From Saccharibacillus kuerlensis DSM 22868 (lineage in GTDB: Bacteria > Bacillota > Bacilli > Paenibacillales > Paenibacillaceae), in assembly GCF_000378145.1 (NCBI RefSeq), contig NZ_KB899277.1, forward strand, positions 1 to 64,000: a DNA stretch of 64,000 bases, written 5' to 3'. The position numbers and the translations under genes are program-made. Shown here one piece after another: positions 53,389 to 62,565 of the stretch. A model generated the notes under the pieces. The model worked only from the letters and a program-made list of their open reading frames with translations. It was not told the origin of the DNA and did not search any database. Each line of letters starts with the position of its first letter. Within the stretch, counting starts at the first letter, position 1.

Positions 53389-54432
53389 TTATGCCTGCCG
53401 CAAACGCGCCGCAATAATTTCTGCAATTTGCACAGCGTTCCACGCTGCGCCTTTAAGCAAGTTGTCCGAAACGATCCACATATTGAGGCCGGTCGGCGAA
53501 TCGAGGTCGCGGCGCAGCCGTCCTACAAATACGTCGTTTTTGCCTGCCGCATCGGTAGCCAGCGGGTAAGCCTGATTGGCCGGATCGTCGACAACGGTAA
53601 TTCCCGGTGCCTGTTCCAGCAGCGAACGCACTTCTTGAAGATCGTATTCCGATCCCAGTTCCACATAGACGGATTCCGAATGGCCGTAGACGACCGGAAT
53701 GCGCACGCAGGTTGCCGTAACCTGAATCGATTCGTCACCCATAATCTTTTTGGTCTCGTTAACCATTTTCATTTCTTCATACGTAAAACCGTTGTCCATG
53801 AACTTATCGATCTGCGGTACGGCATTAAATGCGATCTGATGCTTTACCGGCAGCGAGGCAACAGGCAGCACGTCGGGATTGACCGGCTCTCCGTTTACGA
53901 TCGCTTTGGTCTGACGTTCCAGCTCAGCGATTGCTTTGGCACCCGAACCGGATACCGCTTGATAAGTCGATACAATGATCCGTTTGAGTCCGTAGCGCTT
54001 CTGCAGAGGTTTCAGTGCAGCGACCATCTGGATCGTCGAGCAGTTCGGATTGGCAATAACGCCGTTATGCTCGAAAATTTTCTCTTCATTGACTTCCGGT
54101 ACGACAAGCGGAGCGGTCGGATCCATCCGGAAAGCACTTGTATTGTCGATACATACTGTTCCGCGCTTGATGGCTTCCGGCACAAGTGCCTTACTTACAT
54201 CTCCGCCTGCGCTGAACAATGCAATTTGTACATTTTCAAAACTCTCGGGTGTTGCTTCTTCAACCGTAACGTCAACGCCTTTGAACTTAAGCTTCGTTCC
54301 TGCGCTTCTCGCGGACGACAACAATTTCAAGGTATTGACAGGAAAATCGCGCTCTTCAAGCAATCTGAGAATTTGTTCACCGACCGCACCGGTCGCGCCG
54401 ACGACGGCAACATTAAACGTTTCATTCGACAT
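53389..54432 (-). CDS. asd: Aspartate-semialdehyde dehydrogenase
   Basis: NADPH-dependent reduction of aspartyl phosphate to aspartate semialdehyde. The 347-residue protein has the Rossmann motif VVGATGAVGEQILRLL (about 10-25), the catalytic Cys131 (NPNCSTIQM), and the His-containing LPVKHQIAFN/ETKKIMGDE segment of the second domain. AAGGAGAG lies upstream of ATG. It opens the asd-dapG-dapA operon. In B. subtilis the dipicolinate synthase genes stand directly before it; here they are absent. Confidence 0.96.
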   Translation of the reverse strand: MSNETFNVAVVGATGAVGEQILRLLEERDFPVNTLKLLSSARSAGTKLKFKGVDVTVEEATPESFENVQIALFSAGGDVSKALVPEAIKRGTVCIDNTSAFRMDPTAPLVVPEVNEEKIFEHNGVIANPNCSTIQMVAALKPLQKRYGLKRIIVSTYQAVSGSGAKAIAELERQTKAIVNGEPVNPDVLPVASLPVKHQIAFNAVPQIDKFMDNGFTYEEMKMVNETKKIMGDESIQVTATCVRIPVVYGHSESVYVELGSEYDLQEVRSLLEQAPGITVVDDPANQAYPLATDAAGKNDVFVGRLRRDLDSPTGLNMWIVSDNLLKGAAWNAVQIAEIIAARLRQA

Positions 54433-54548
54433 CTGGGTCTCTCCTTTATATGGAAAAAATCGCTAAACATCAAGGTTTGCATTGTGAATATCATAGTTTG
54501 TATCGGGGTAAAAAGCAAGACGTTCACTTTCGATGTCAGGGTTTTGAA

Positions 54549-54597
54549 ACAAAAAAAGCCCACGGCTTTCTTCACTATTGAAGAAGCCGTGGGCATA
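54549..54597 (-). terminator. Terminator of dut
   Basis: GCCCACGGCTT(T)CTTCA pairs with TTGAAGAAGCCGTGGGC, followed by seven T on the minus strand. Confidence 0.92.
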
Positions 54598-54632
54598 CGG
54601 CAAAGCCGTCTCGGCTTCCCGCAAAGTCCGAA

Positions 54633-55085
54633 TTATTTACCGGTATGTCCGAAGCCGCCGGCTCCCCGAACGGTCTCGGAAAGTTCCTCGACTTCCGCCA
54701 AAACAGTTTCCGGTACCTCTTGGAATACCATCTGCGCAATCCGCTCTCCTCGAGCAATTGTAAACGGCTCTTGCCCAAAATTGATCAGAAGAACTTTGAT
54801 TTCGCCGCGGTAGTCTGCATCAATGGTACCCGGTGTATTCAAACAGGTAATGCCATGCTTGTATGCCAGTCCGCTGCGCGGGCGAATCTGTGCTTCAAGT
54901 CCGCCCGGCATAGCGATAGCTATTCCGGTAGGCACAAGGGCACGTTCCATCGGTGCAAGCACGATCGGTTCCAATACAGCAGCCTGCAGATCGTATCCTG
55001 CGGCCAGTTCCGTCATTTTTCGCGGCAGAGCCAAATCTTCATTCCCAGCGAATCGTTTAATTTGTACCAGGTGGGACAAGTTCAT
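54633..55085 (-). CDS. dut: dUTP diphosphatase
   Basis: Homotrimeric enzyme that hydrolyses dUTP to dUMP and keeps uracil out of DNA. The 150-residue protein has the five trimeric dUTPase motifs in order: [48 protein letters not shown], and the C-terminal [10 protein letters not shown] arm. Its start (AAGGAGAG upstream) overlaps the 3' end of the M16 protease gene by 29 bases, so the two are cotranscribed. Confidence 0.95.
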   Translation of the reverse strand: MNLSHLVQIKRFAGNEDLALPRKMTELAAGYDLQAAVLEPIVLAPMERALVPTGIAIAMPGGLEAQIRPRSGLAYKHGITCLNTPGTIDADYRGEIKVLLINFGQEPFTIARGERIAQMVFQEVPETVLAEVEELSETVRGAGGFGHTGK

Positions 55086-56322
55086 CTCTCCTTAATGCAT
55101 TTAGCGCACGATCGGAATTCCCGACCATCGCGACTGCGAACGGTTGTGCAAACAAATGATCAAGTGCAAGCCGGACGTCAGCTTCCGTTACGGCCTCGAC
55201 TTTGGCGATTGTCTCATCAATCGTCTCATGGCGTCCGATCATCAACTCATTTTTCCCTAAACGGTTCATTCGACTGCCGCTGCCTTCGAGTCCCATGATT
55301 AGACTGCCTTTAAGCTGCTGCTTGCCTTTGTGAATCTCCATTTCGGTTAGTCCATTTGTGCGGACGTCATGCAAAACTTCTTGTGTCAGTTTCAACACGT
55401 CGGACGTTTGTTTAGGTGCAGCACCTGCGTAAATTGTAAAATAGCCGCTGTCCGCATGCGCGCTGTGGTAAGAATACACGGAATACGCGAGTCCGCGTTT
55501 TTCGCGAATTTCTTGGAACAGTTTCGAACTCATTCCTCCGCCAATCGCATTGTTCAGCAGCGCCATCGCGTACTGACGAGGATCGTCATAGCCAAAACCT
55601 TGGAATGCCAAACAGATATGGTTCTGTTCGGTTTTCTTTTTGCGGTAAACCAGTCCGCCCCCGAAGGACGGCAGAGTAATCGGAGATTCGGTCCCTTTCC
55701 GATTGAAGGAACCGAAATGACTTTCCAACATCTCCCGAAGATTCTCTCCGAGATTGCCGGCAATTGCCACGATCGTATTGTCCACCGTATAGTGATCGTT
55801 CATATAACGTCGAAGATCGTCGGATGCCATTGCCGCCAAATGCTCCTGCGTACCAAGAATCGGCATGGCCAGCGCATGGCCTTCATAGGCCGCTTCCACA
55901 ATCAGATCATGTACGAGATCATCTGGATCATCGAGATACATTGAAATCTCTTCGAAAATAACGTTTTTCTCCCGTGCCAGTTCCTCCGGATCAAACTTGG
56001 AGTTAAAGAACATGTCGGACAAAATGTCCATTGCGATCGGCAAATGTTCATCGAGTACCTTTGCATAATAGCTCGTGTACTCTTTTGAAGTAAAAGCATT
56101 GACATTGCCTCCAATTGCATCGAACTGCTCGGCAATATCCCGCGCATCATGCCGCTCTGTGCCCTTAAACAGCATATGTTCGATAAAATGCGAAATGCCG
56201 TTATCGGCTTCTTTTTCGTTTCGCGATCCATTTTTCACCCAGATGCCGAACGAAACGGAGCGCGAACCCGGGATATGCTCGGCCACCACCCGCAGGCCGC
56301 TGCTCAGTGTATATTTTTCCAA
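55057..56322 (-). CDS. ymxG: M16 zinc peptidase (YmxG/MlpA)
   Basis: The 421-residue processing-peptidase-like protein has the complete zinc site HFIEH (residues 45-49) with the downstream Glu in the [15 protein letters not shown]...E region. In B. subtilis the gene lies downstream of pnpA, as here; the substrate is not known. There is no signal peptide. Its 3' end overlaps dut. The start follows GGGGGGAGTAACG. Confidence 0.92.
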   Translation of the reverse strand: MEKYTLSSGLRVVAEHIPGSRSVSFGIWVKNGSRNEKEADNGISHFIEHMLFKGTERHDARDIAEQFDAIGGNVNAFTSKEYTSYYAKVLDEHLPIAMDILSDMFFNSKFDPEELAREKNVIFEEISMYLDDPDDLVHDLIVEAAYEGHALAMPILGTQEHLAAMASDDLRRYMNDHYTVDNTIVAIAGNLGENLREMLESHFGSFNRKGTESPITLPSFGGGLVYRKKKTEQNHICLAFQGFGYDDPRQYAMALLNNAIGGGMSSKLFQEIREKRGLAYSVYSYHSAHADSGYFTIYAGAAPKQTSDVLKLTQEVLHDVRTNGLTEMEIHKGKQQLKGSLIMGLEGSGSRMNRLGKNELMIGRHETIDETIAKVEAVTEADVRLALDHLFAQPFAVAMVGNSDRALNALRRDELVPPGTN

Positions 56323-56494
56323 AGCGTTACTCCCCCCTACGTCCTTCCGATAGCTATCGGTTCAATGAACGTGCAGACTCTATCCTAGCAAATTTCCGGT
56401 CCATGCTCAACCGGATAAGCTCTCAAACCTTAGTCCGCACAACATGGACATGCATCCACTGAAAAATTTGCTGCTGTCATTTCTATCACACAAA

Positions 56495-56533
56495 CAAAAA
56501 AAGAGCCAGAAGCGAATTCTGTCTCTTTTTTAT
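56495..56533 (-). terminator. Terminator of pnp
   Basis: AAAAAAGAG-c-CAGAA and TTCTG-t-CTCTTTTTT form a nearly symmetric stem with T tracts in both directions. Confidence 0.85.
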
Positions 56534-56552
56534 ATGTTTAATCATCAACTAC

Positions 56553-58655
56553 TTAAGAATTTGCCGGCGTTTCGGAAGTCAACAAAATTTTATGCGACAG
56601 GTTAACCCGTCCTTGACCGTCGATTTCCGTAACTTTCACCTGCAGTTTGTCCCCGATCGCTACGACGTCTTCGACCTTGGCTACACGCTCGGCAGCAAGC
56701 TGCGAAATATGCACCAATCCGTCTTTGCCCGGCAAAAGCTCAACGAATGCGCCAAACTTCTCGATCCGTCTTACCGTACCTTCGTAGACTTCGCCGACAA
56801 CCACTTCACGCACGATGCCCTGAATGATTTCGGAAGCTTTGTTGATCATATCTTCGTCGTTAGAAGCGATGAACACGCGGCCATCCTGCTCGATATCAAT
56901 CTTGACGCCGGTTTCTTCGATGATCTTATTGATAATCTTACCGCCCGCTCCGATAACATCGCGAATCTTCTCCGGCTTGATGTTAATGATCATGATCTTC
57001 GGTGCGTATTTCGACATTTTCGTTCTCGGTTCTTGAATCGCCTGCAGCATTTGATCAAGGATATGAAGGCGTCCTTCACGAGCCTGCGTTAGCGCTTCGG
57101 CCAGGATTTCGCGGCTGATGCCGTCGATCTTGATATCCATCTGGATTGCGGTTACGCCGTCCTTGGTTCCCGCAACCTTAAAGTCCATATCGCCAAGGTG
57201 ATCTTCCATGCCCTGGATGTCCGACAGGATAGATACATGCTCGCCATCTTTGATCAGACCCATCGCTACACCGGCCACCGGAGCTTTAAGCGGTACGCCT
57301 GCGTCCATCATAGCCAGCGTGCTGGCACAGATACTTGCCTGCGATGTAGAGCCGTTTGATTCCAGTACTTCGGAAACAAGGCGGATCGTATACGGGAATT
57401 CGGTTTCCGAAGGAAGAACCTTCATCAGCGCACGCTCGCCAAGTGCTCCGTGCCCGATTTCGCGGCGTCCCGGTGCTCGCAGCGGACGGGCTTCGCCTAC
57501 GCTGAACGGCGGGAAGTTGTAATGGTGCATGAACCGCTTGGTTTCTTCCGGTGCAACGCCGTCAAGCATCTGTGCGTCGCCCAGTACGCCGAGTGTACAA
57601 ATGCTGAGCGCCTGCGTTTGTCCGCGAGTAAACAGACCCGAACCGTGAACGCGCGGCAGCAGGGCCACATCGGAGCTGATCGGACGAATTTCGGCAAGAC
57701 CGCGTCCGTCCGGACGCACTTTGTCATGCGTAATCAGGCGGCGTACTTCTTCTTTAACGATATCATGCAGGATTTCTTTAACGTCGTCCATTTTGTCCGG
57801 CGTCTCCAGATATTGTTCAGCGAAATGCGCAACGGTCTCCTCGTTGATCGCATCGATGGCATCCTGACGAGCATGCTTTTCGGCAATCCGTACTGCTTCT
57901 ACCAGACGATCGCCAACGAATGCGCGGACAGCCGCACTTACTTCAGCGTCAACGGCATGCAGTTTCACTTCCATTTTCGGTTTGCCTGATTTCTCAACAA
58001 GCTGTTCAATAGAAGCTACGATTTCTTTGACCGCATCATGTCCAAACATAATAGCTTCCAACATGATTTCTTCCGGTACTTCGTTACCTTCCGCTTCGAC
58101 CATCATAATCGCGTCTTTCGTACCGGCAACAACCAGATACAGGTCGCTGACTTCCTGCTGGGCAAGTGTCGGATTTACGACGAACTGACCTTCTACACGT
58201 CCAACGGCAACTCCGCCGATTGGTCCGTCAAATGGTACATCGGAGATGCTCAGCGCTGCGGATGTGCCGATCATCGCGGCGATTTGCGGTTCATTGTCCT
58301 GGTCCACGCTCATGACGATATTTTGAATTTGAACGTCGTTGCGGAAACCTTCAGGGAACAGCGGGCGAATCGGGCGGTCTGTCAACCGGGAAGACAGAAT
58401 CGCTTTTTCGCTTGGGCGTCCTTCCCGTTTGATAAATCCTCCGGGAATTTTGCCTACAGCGTACATTCTTTCTTCGTAGTTAACAGTCAGCGGGAAAAAG
58501 TCAAGATCCTTTGGCTGTGTCGATGCGGTTACCGTGCACAGCACAACCGTTTCGCCGTAATGGACCATAACTGCCGCGTTCGCCTGTTTGGCCAAGCGGC
58601 CGGTCTTCAGCGTGAGGGTCCGTCCCCCCAGCTGCATTTCTACTTGCTGTTCCAT
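56553..58655 (-). CDS. pnp: Polyribonucleotide nucleotidyltransferase (PNPase)
   Basis: 3'-5' phosphorolytic exonuclease in RNA decay. The 700-residue protein has two RNase PH domains (first: [19 protein letters not shown]; second: [34 protein letters not shown]), an all-helical linker, a KH domain ([19 protein letters not shown]) and an S1 domain ([33 protein letters not shown]). GGAGG eight bases before ATG sets the start; the ORF is open 24 codons further. It follows rpsO as in most bacteria. Confidence 0.97.
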   Translation of the reverse strand: MEQQVEMQLGGRTLTLKTGRLAKQANAAVMVHYGETVVLCTVTASTQPKDLDFFPLTVNYEERMYAVGKIPGGFIKREGRPSEKAILSSRLTDRPIRPLFPEGFRNDVQIQNIVMSVDQDNEPQIAAMIGTSAALSISDVPFDGPIGGVAVGRVEGQFVVNPTLAQQEVSDLYLVVAGTKDAIMMVEAEGNEVPEEIMLEAIMFGHDAVKEIVASIEQLVEKSGKPKMEVKLHAVDAEVSAAVRAFVGDRLVEAVRIAEKHARQDAIDAINEETVAHFAEQYLETPDKMDDVKEILHDIVKEEVRRLITHDKVRPDGRGLAEIRPISSDVALLPRVHGSGLFTRGQTQALSICTLGVLGDAQMLDGVAPEETKRFMHHYNFPPFSVGEARPLRAPGRREIGHGALGERALMKVLPSETEFPYTIRLVSEVLESNGSTSQASICASTLAMMDAGVPLKAPVAGVAMGLIKDGEHVSILSDIQGMEDHLGDMDFKVAGTKDGVTAIQMDIKIDGISREILAEALTQAREGRLHILDQMLQAIQEPRTKMSKYAPKIMIINIKPEKIRDVIGAGGKIINKIIEETGVKIDIEQDGRVFIASNDEDMINKASEIIQGIVREVVVGEVYEGTVRRIEKFGAFVELLPGKDGLVHISQLAAERVAKVEDVVAIGDKLQVKVTEIDGQGRVNLSHKILLTSETPANS

Positions 58656-58750
58656 GAAATTCCTCCTCGAATGTTCTTCGATCATTCTTAAGTATATAAA
58701 GATCACATGCTTATCCCTAAACAACATTCAGGGTAATCACGGTTACAAAA

Positions 58751-58772
58751 ACAACCCGGCTGCTGCCGTCGG
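58751..58772 (-). terminator. Weak hairpin between rpsO and pnp
   Basis: CGGC-AGCA-GCCG followed by GGTTGTTTTT on the minus strand. It may be a partial terminator or a processing site between the two genes. Confidence 0.35.
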
Positions 58773-58828
58773 CTCCAAAAAAGACCATACGGTTCACAAC
58801 CAGGCTGCTTGTGCAAGACTGTTTAGTT

Positions 58829-59095
58829 TTAGCGACGCAGACCGAGCTTTTCGATCAGGGCGCCGTAGCGCTTAACGTCTTTGTTTTTCAGGTAAGCCAG
58901 CAATCTGCGGCGTTGTCCGACCATTTGCAGAAGACCGCGACGCGAGTGGTTGTCTTTCTTGTGCGTACGCAGGTGGTCTGTCAAATTGTGGATGTTTTGC
59001 GTCAGGATAGCGACTTGAACTTCCGGAGATCCTGTATCGGACTCGTGAGTTCTGTGCTCTTCAATCAGCTGCTGTTTACGTTCTTGAGTCAATGC
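58829..59095 (-). CDS. rpsO: 30S ribosomal protein S15
   Basis: The 88-residue primary 16S-binding protein ([20 protein letters not shown] ... [19 protein letters not shown]). The AGGAGGTG nine bases before this ATG fixes the start; an in-frame GTG four codons earlier lies inside that ribosome binding site. Its leader may be an S15 autoregulatory element. It is followed by pnp. Confidence 0.97.
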   Translation of the reverse strand, partial: ALTQERKQQLIEEHRTHESDTGSPEVQVAILTQNIHNLTDHLRTHKKDNHSRRGLLQMVGQRRRLLAYLKNKDVKRYGALIEKLGLRR

Positions 59096-59239
59096 CATCC
59101 TATTCACCTCCTAATTCGTTATATAATCGCCGATAGCCTCGTAGCGGCTGGTGAAAGCCGACAACCAAGCCATGGTTAAGTTGCTTACGCGAACGTGAGC
59201 AACGTAATTCAGTATAACAAAGGTTCGCTAAAAAGTAAA
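59096..59239 (-). promoter_or_regulatory. rpsO promoter and structured leader
   Basis: On the minus strand TTTACT (59234-59239), 17-nt spacer, TATACT (59211-59216). The roughly 110-nt leader contains GTTGCT-x-ACG/CGT-x-AGCAAC (about 59180-59203) and smaller stems AACC/GGTT and CGGC/GCCG. Bacillales S15 is known to bind its own leader; equivalence here is inferred. Confidence 0.5.
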
Positions 59240-59264
59240 CTCTTCGTTTACTTGAAATTTATGG

Positions 59265-60206
59265 TCATCCCTTTAAGATTGCCCGCGCTTCTTCAGCATC
59301 TTTTGCAATCTGCGCAACCAGTTCGTCGATTCCCGAAAATTTACGTTCCGGACGGATAAAGCGCACGAAGTCCATCCATACTTTTTCGTCGTAAATACTG
59401 CGATCGAAATCGAACAAATGCGTTTCAAATGTCGGCTTGACCTTGCCATCGGTAAACGTCGGCTTGACGCCCACATTCATTACACCTTCGAAGATCTCGT
59501 CCTTTAGACCGAATCGAACGGCATATACACCCTTCGCCGGCAGCACGTATGGACCCGACGGAGCGACGTTCGCTGTTGGAAAACCGATAGTGCGCCCACG
59601 CTTATCACCGCCCACTACCGTTCCCCGTACCCGGTATGGACGCCCCAGCCATCGTTGTGCTTTCTCCGCATCACCAGCTTTGAGTGCGATGCGAATTCCC
59701 GAACTTCCGACTTTTTCTCCGTCCAGCAGAAACGCCGGGATTGTCTCGACCGCAATGCTGCCGCCGCTGAGCGGACCGATCGCTTCAGGAGTACCTTCCC
59801 CCATAAAGCCAAAGCGGAAGTCAAAACCGATTACAGCTGTCGCCACTTTCAAAGGCACCAACATTCCGTTTACAAAATCACTGGGCAGTACTTTGGAAAA
59901 TGCCGATGTGAATTCGACTACGTACAAATAATCGATGCCCAACTGTTCAAGAATTTGCTCCTTGTCGCGCAGCGGCGTCAGATAACCTTCGTAGTCGCCT
60001 TTTCCCATAACTTCCTTCGGATGGGGATAGAACGTCAGCACCGCAACCGGCAGTCCTTGACTGCGTCCCAACTCGATTGCATGCTGAATGACGCTGACAT
60101 GCCCGAGATGAAGACCATCGAACTGTCCGATAGCCACGATCTGGCGCTGGACGGGAATTTGATCTTCATTCCCGGTTAAAGGATAAGTTAGCGTTACCGT
60201 CTTCAC
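59265..60206 (-). CDS. ribF: Bifunctional riboflavin kinase / FAD synthetase
   Basis: It makes FMN and then FAD from riboflavin. The 313-residue protein has the N-terminal nucleotidyltransferase domain (IGQFDGLHLGHVSVIQHAIE with HxGH; GFDFRFGFMGEG) and the C-terminal riboflavin kinase domain (GTVVGGDKRGRTIGFPTANV; MNVGVKPTF). The start is GTG with AGGTGATC upstream. It lies 70 bases after truB on the same strand, matching B. subtilis truB-ribC. Confidence 0.95.
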   Translation of the reverse strand: MKTVTLTYPLTGNEDQIPVQRQIVAIGQFDGLHLGHVSVIQHAIELGRSQGLPVAVLTFYPHPKEVMGKGDYEGYLTPLRDKEQILEQLGIDYLYVVEFTSAFSKVLPSDFVNGMLVPLKVATAVIGFDFRFGFMGEGTPEAIGPLSGGSIAVETIPAFLLDGEKVGSSGIRIALKAGDAEKAQRWLGRPYRVRGTVVGGDKRGRTIGFPTANVAPSGPYVLPAKGVYAVRFGLKDEIFEGVMNVGVKPTFTDGKVKPTFETHLFDFDRSIYDEKVWMDFVRFIRPERKFSGIDELVAQIAKDAEEARAILKG

Positions 60207-60276
60207 TTTTCGATCACCTGCATTTCCGCCGGATCATCGTCCTCAACATCCGCCATCCTCCCCCTTCGCTGTACGC

Positions 60277-61191
60277 TTAGGGAAGGAAAACTTTAACCGG
60301 GACGACTTTGCCGGCTTCTTCATCCCATCTGTATATTCCGATAAACCGATCATCCGGAGCATATAATCTGAATTGACCGGCATAACCTTCTGCGGAAGGC
60401 GTAACGGCCCATGCCGCCAGTTTCTGCCCACGCAGCGCGTTCTCTAACCTGCTCTCGTCCACTGTATGTTCCGGCATATGCAAAGCGGCCTTGTCCGCGC
60501 GAATCAGAGCTGATTCCAGCGTACCGGCTTCTACCCTCTCCGCAATTTCTTCAAAGGTTAAGCACCGGTCGATTCCGATTCCTGCCGATAATGTACGCTC
60601 CAACTTCGCCATCGTCGATGGTACGCCCAGCTTGGCACCCAGATCAACACACAATGTACGGATATAAGTTCCTTTGGAACACAATACGCGCAGCGATACC
60701 TCAGGCTGATCGCCGTCCTCAAAACCTGTAATTTCCAGTTCATGAATGACAACTTCACGGGCTTTGCGTTCAACTGTCTTACCTTCTCTCGCCAGCTCAT
60801 ACAGCCGCTTGCCGTCGACTTTGATTGCGGAGTACATAGGCGGTGTCTGCATAATCGGACCAATAAAGTCTGATAGCACTCCCCGCACGTGTTTCTCCGT
60901 TATACCGGTCTTTGGCATCTCCTGAATCACGGTTCCGGTCAAATCTTCAGTATCCGTCGAAATCCCGAACTTAAGTACGGCTCGATATTCTTTCGGCATT
61001 TCCTGTAAATACTCGACCATCCGTGTGGCCCGCCCCAAACAAAGCGGAAGTACACCTGTTACGGACGGATCCAGCGTACCGGTATGACCGATACGTTTCA
61101 TTTGCAGCAGCCTGCGGCATTTGGAGACGACATCGTGGGACGTCATTCCAGCCGGCTTGTGTACAGGCAGTACACCGTCAAAATCATTCAT
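60277..61191 (-). CDS. truB: tRNA pseudouridine(55) synthase
   Basis: It forms pseudouridine 55 in the T-loop of tRNAs. The 304-residue protein has the conserved GVLPVHKPAGMTSHDVV, the catalytic Asp41 (HTGTLDPSVTGVLPL), YSAIKVDGKRLYELAREG and a C-terminal PUA-like region. Its ATG overlaps the nrnA stop by four bases (ATGA), so translation is coupled within the infB operon. Confidence 0.96.
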   Translation of the reverse strand: MNDFDGVLPVHKPAGMTSHDVVSKCRRLLQMKRIGHTGTLDPSVTGVLPLCLGRATRMVEYLQEMPKEYRAVLKFGISTDTEDLTGTVIQEMPKTGITEKHVRGVLSDFIGPIMQTPPMYSAIKVDGKRLYELAREGKTVERKAREVVIHELEITGFEDGDQPEVSLRVLCSKGTYIRTLCVDLGAKLGVPSTMAKLERTLSAGIGIDRCLTFEEIAERVEAGTLESALIRADKAALHMPEHTVDESRLENALRGQKLAAWAVTPSAEGYAGQFRLYAPDDRFIGIYRWDEEAGKVVPVKVFLP

Positions 61192-62165
61192 AGCGATTGT
61201 CTGATCCTTTCGAGAACAAGCTCGGTCACTTCCTCAAGCGAGCCTTCCAGCCGGCAGCCGGCAGCACGCACATGTCCGCCTCCGCCAAATTCAGCAGCGA
61301 TCGCTGCTACATCCACTCTGCCGGCCGAACGCATGCTGGCCTTGACCGCCTTATCGTTAATTACCTTGAACAGGACGCCAACTTCAACACCCTGAATATT
61401 TCGCGGATAATTGACGATACCTTCCAAATCTTCGTTGGAAGCTTCTGCTTGAAGCATATGCTCCGGCGTCACATGAACCCATGCGACTTTTCCGTCGTCC
61501 GACATCCGCAGTGTACCAAGTGCCATCGTCAGCACATCGAACTGCGGTTTGGTCAGCTGCTCCAGAAGAGAGTCGGCCAGATCCGGACCATTGACCCCCA
61601 ATTCCAGCAGATGTGAAGCAATCTGCATTACTTTGGGCGACGTACTGGAGTAACGGAAACCGCCTGTATCCGTTAAAATACCGGTATACAGCATTTCTGC
61701 AACGTCACGATCCCACCCTATTTCGAACGCTGCCAGCAAGTCATACAAAATCTCCGCTGTTGCAGCCGCATCCGACTTGATGAGCGTCTGTGTGCCATAA
61801 CCGTTATTGGTTGGATGATGGTCGATATTCAGCATATTCGATTCCTTATCCATCCACTCCGAGACGAGACCTACGCGCTGAAAATCTGCACAGTCTACAC
61901 AGATGACGTTACTGTAAGTTCGCGTACGTTCAGTTAAACTCATATTGAGAATCCGATCGGCTCCCTGCATATAAGTCATCCGCGGCGGGATAGGGCCTTC
62001 ATTGATCATTGTGAAGGTTTTCCCTAAACGCGAGAGAAGCCAGCCCACCGCAAGGGTGGAACTGACTGCGTCTCCGTCGGGCTGTACATGCGCCACAACC
62101 AGGAAGTCATCGTGCATTTCGATAAATCGTCGGGCATCGATTAAATCCTGCTTATACGTCTGCAT
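61188..62165 (-). CDS. nrnA: Bifunctional oligoribonuclease / PAP phosphatase NrnA
   Basis: DHH/DHHA1 phosphoesterase that degrades short oligoribonucleotides and 3'-phosphoadenosine 5'-phosphate. The 325-residue protein shows the metal motifs VVAHVQPDGDAVSST, VICVDCADFQR and NIDHHPTNNGYG, and the DHHA1 C-terminus with GGGHVRAAGCRL. AAGGAG precedes the ATG, which lies inside the end of rbfA (14-base overlap); the much longer open frame is the rbfA shadow. In B. subtilis nrnA is located elsewhere; here it sits between rbfA and truB. Confidence 0.95.
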   Translation of the reverse strand: MQTYKQDLIDARRFIEMHDDFLVVAHVQPDGDAVSSTLAVGWLLSRLGKTFTMINEGPIPPRMTYMQGADRILNMSLTERTRTYSNVICVDCADFQRVGLVSEWMDKESNMLNIDHHPTNNGYGTQTLIKSDAAATAEILYDLLAAFEIGWDRDVAEMLYTGILTDTGGFRYSSTSPKVMQIASHLLELGVNGPDLADSLLEQLTKPQFDVLTMALGTLRMSDDGKVAWVHVTPEHMLQAEASNEDLEGIVNYPRNIQGVEVGVLFKVINDKAVKASMRSAGRVDVAAIAAEFGGGGHVRAAGCRLEGSLEEVTELVLERIRQSL

Positions 62166-62547
62166 CGCCGTCTCCTTTATTGCTTTGCTTCTCTTTTCCC
62201 GGTTCGTCCGTCTTGATCTGCCCAAGCAGGCTTTCGATCTTGCTTCCATATTCAATCGACTGATCGATATGGAACAGCAGCTCCGGCGTATGCCGAAGGC
62301 GGATTCGTTTACCGATCTCGCTGCGCAGGAATCCTGTTGCTTTAGAAATACCTGCAAGCGACTTTTCTTTCTGCTCATCGTCGCCGAAGATACTCAAGTA
62401 TACATTTGCTTGGGACAGGTCGCCCGTCACCTCTACATCGGTGACGGTAACAAACCCGATCCGGGGATCTTTCAGTTCGCTTTGGATCAGCTGACTGAGT
62501 TCCTTTTTGATTTCTTCCGCAACCCGGCCTACTCTAATCTTAGCCAT
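62152..62547 (-). CDS. rbfA: 30S ribosome-binding factor RbfA
   Basis: The 131-residue KH-like cold-shock factor helps 16S 5'-end maturation (MAKIRVGRVAEEIKKELSQL ... DPRIGFVTVTDVEVTGDLSQA ... LRHTPELLFHIDQSIEYG). It lies between infB (18-base gap) and nrnA (overlap). There is no ylxP between infB and rbfA, unlike B. subtilis. Confidence 0.96.
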   Translation of the reverse strand: MAKIRVGRVAEEIKKELSQLIQSELKDPRIGFVTVTDVEVTGDLSQANVYLSIFGDDEQKEKSLAGISKATGFLRSEIGKRIRLRHTPELLFHIDQSIEYGSKIESLLGQIKTDEPGKEKQSNKGDGDADV

Positions 62548-62565
62548 TTGTCTTCACCCCATCTT

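Noticed and set aside
53269-54813. Plus-strand ORF of 514 codons opposite asd
   Set aside because: It runs antisense through asd and dut, which have clear homology, ribosome binding sites and motifs; composition is that of a shadow frame.
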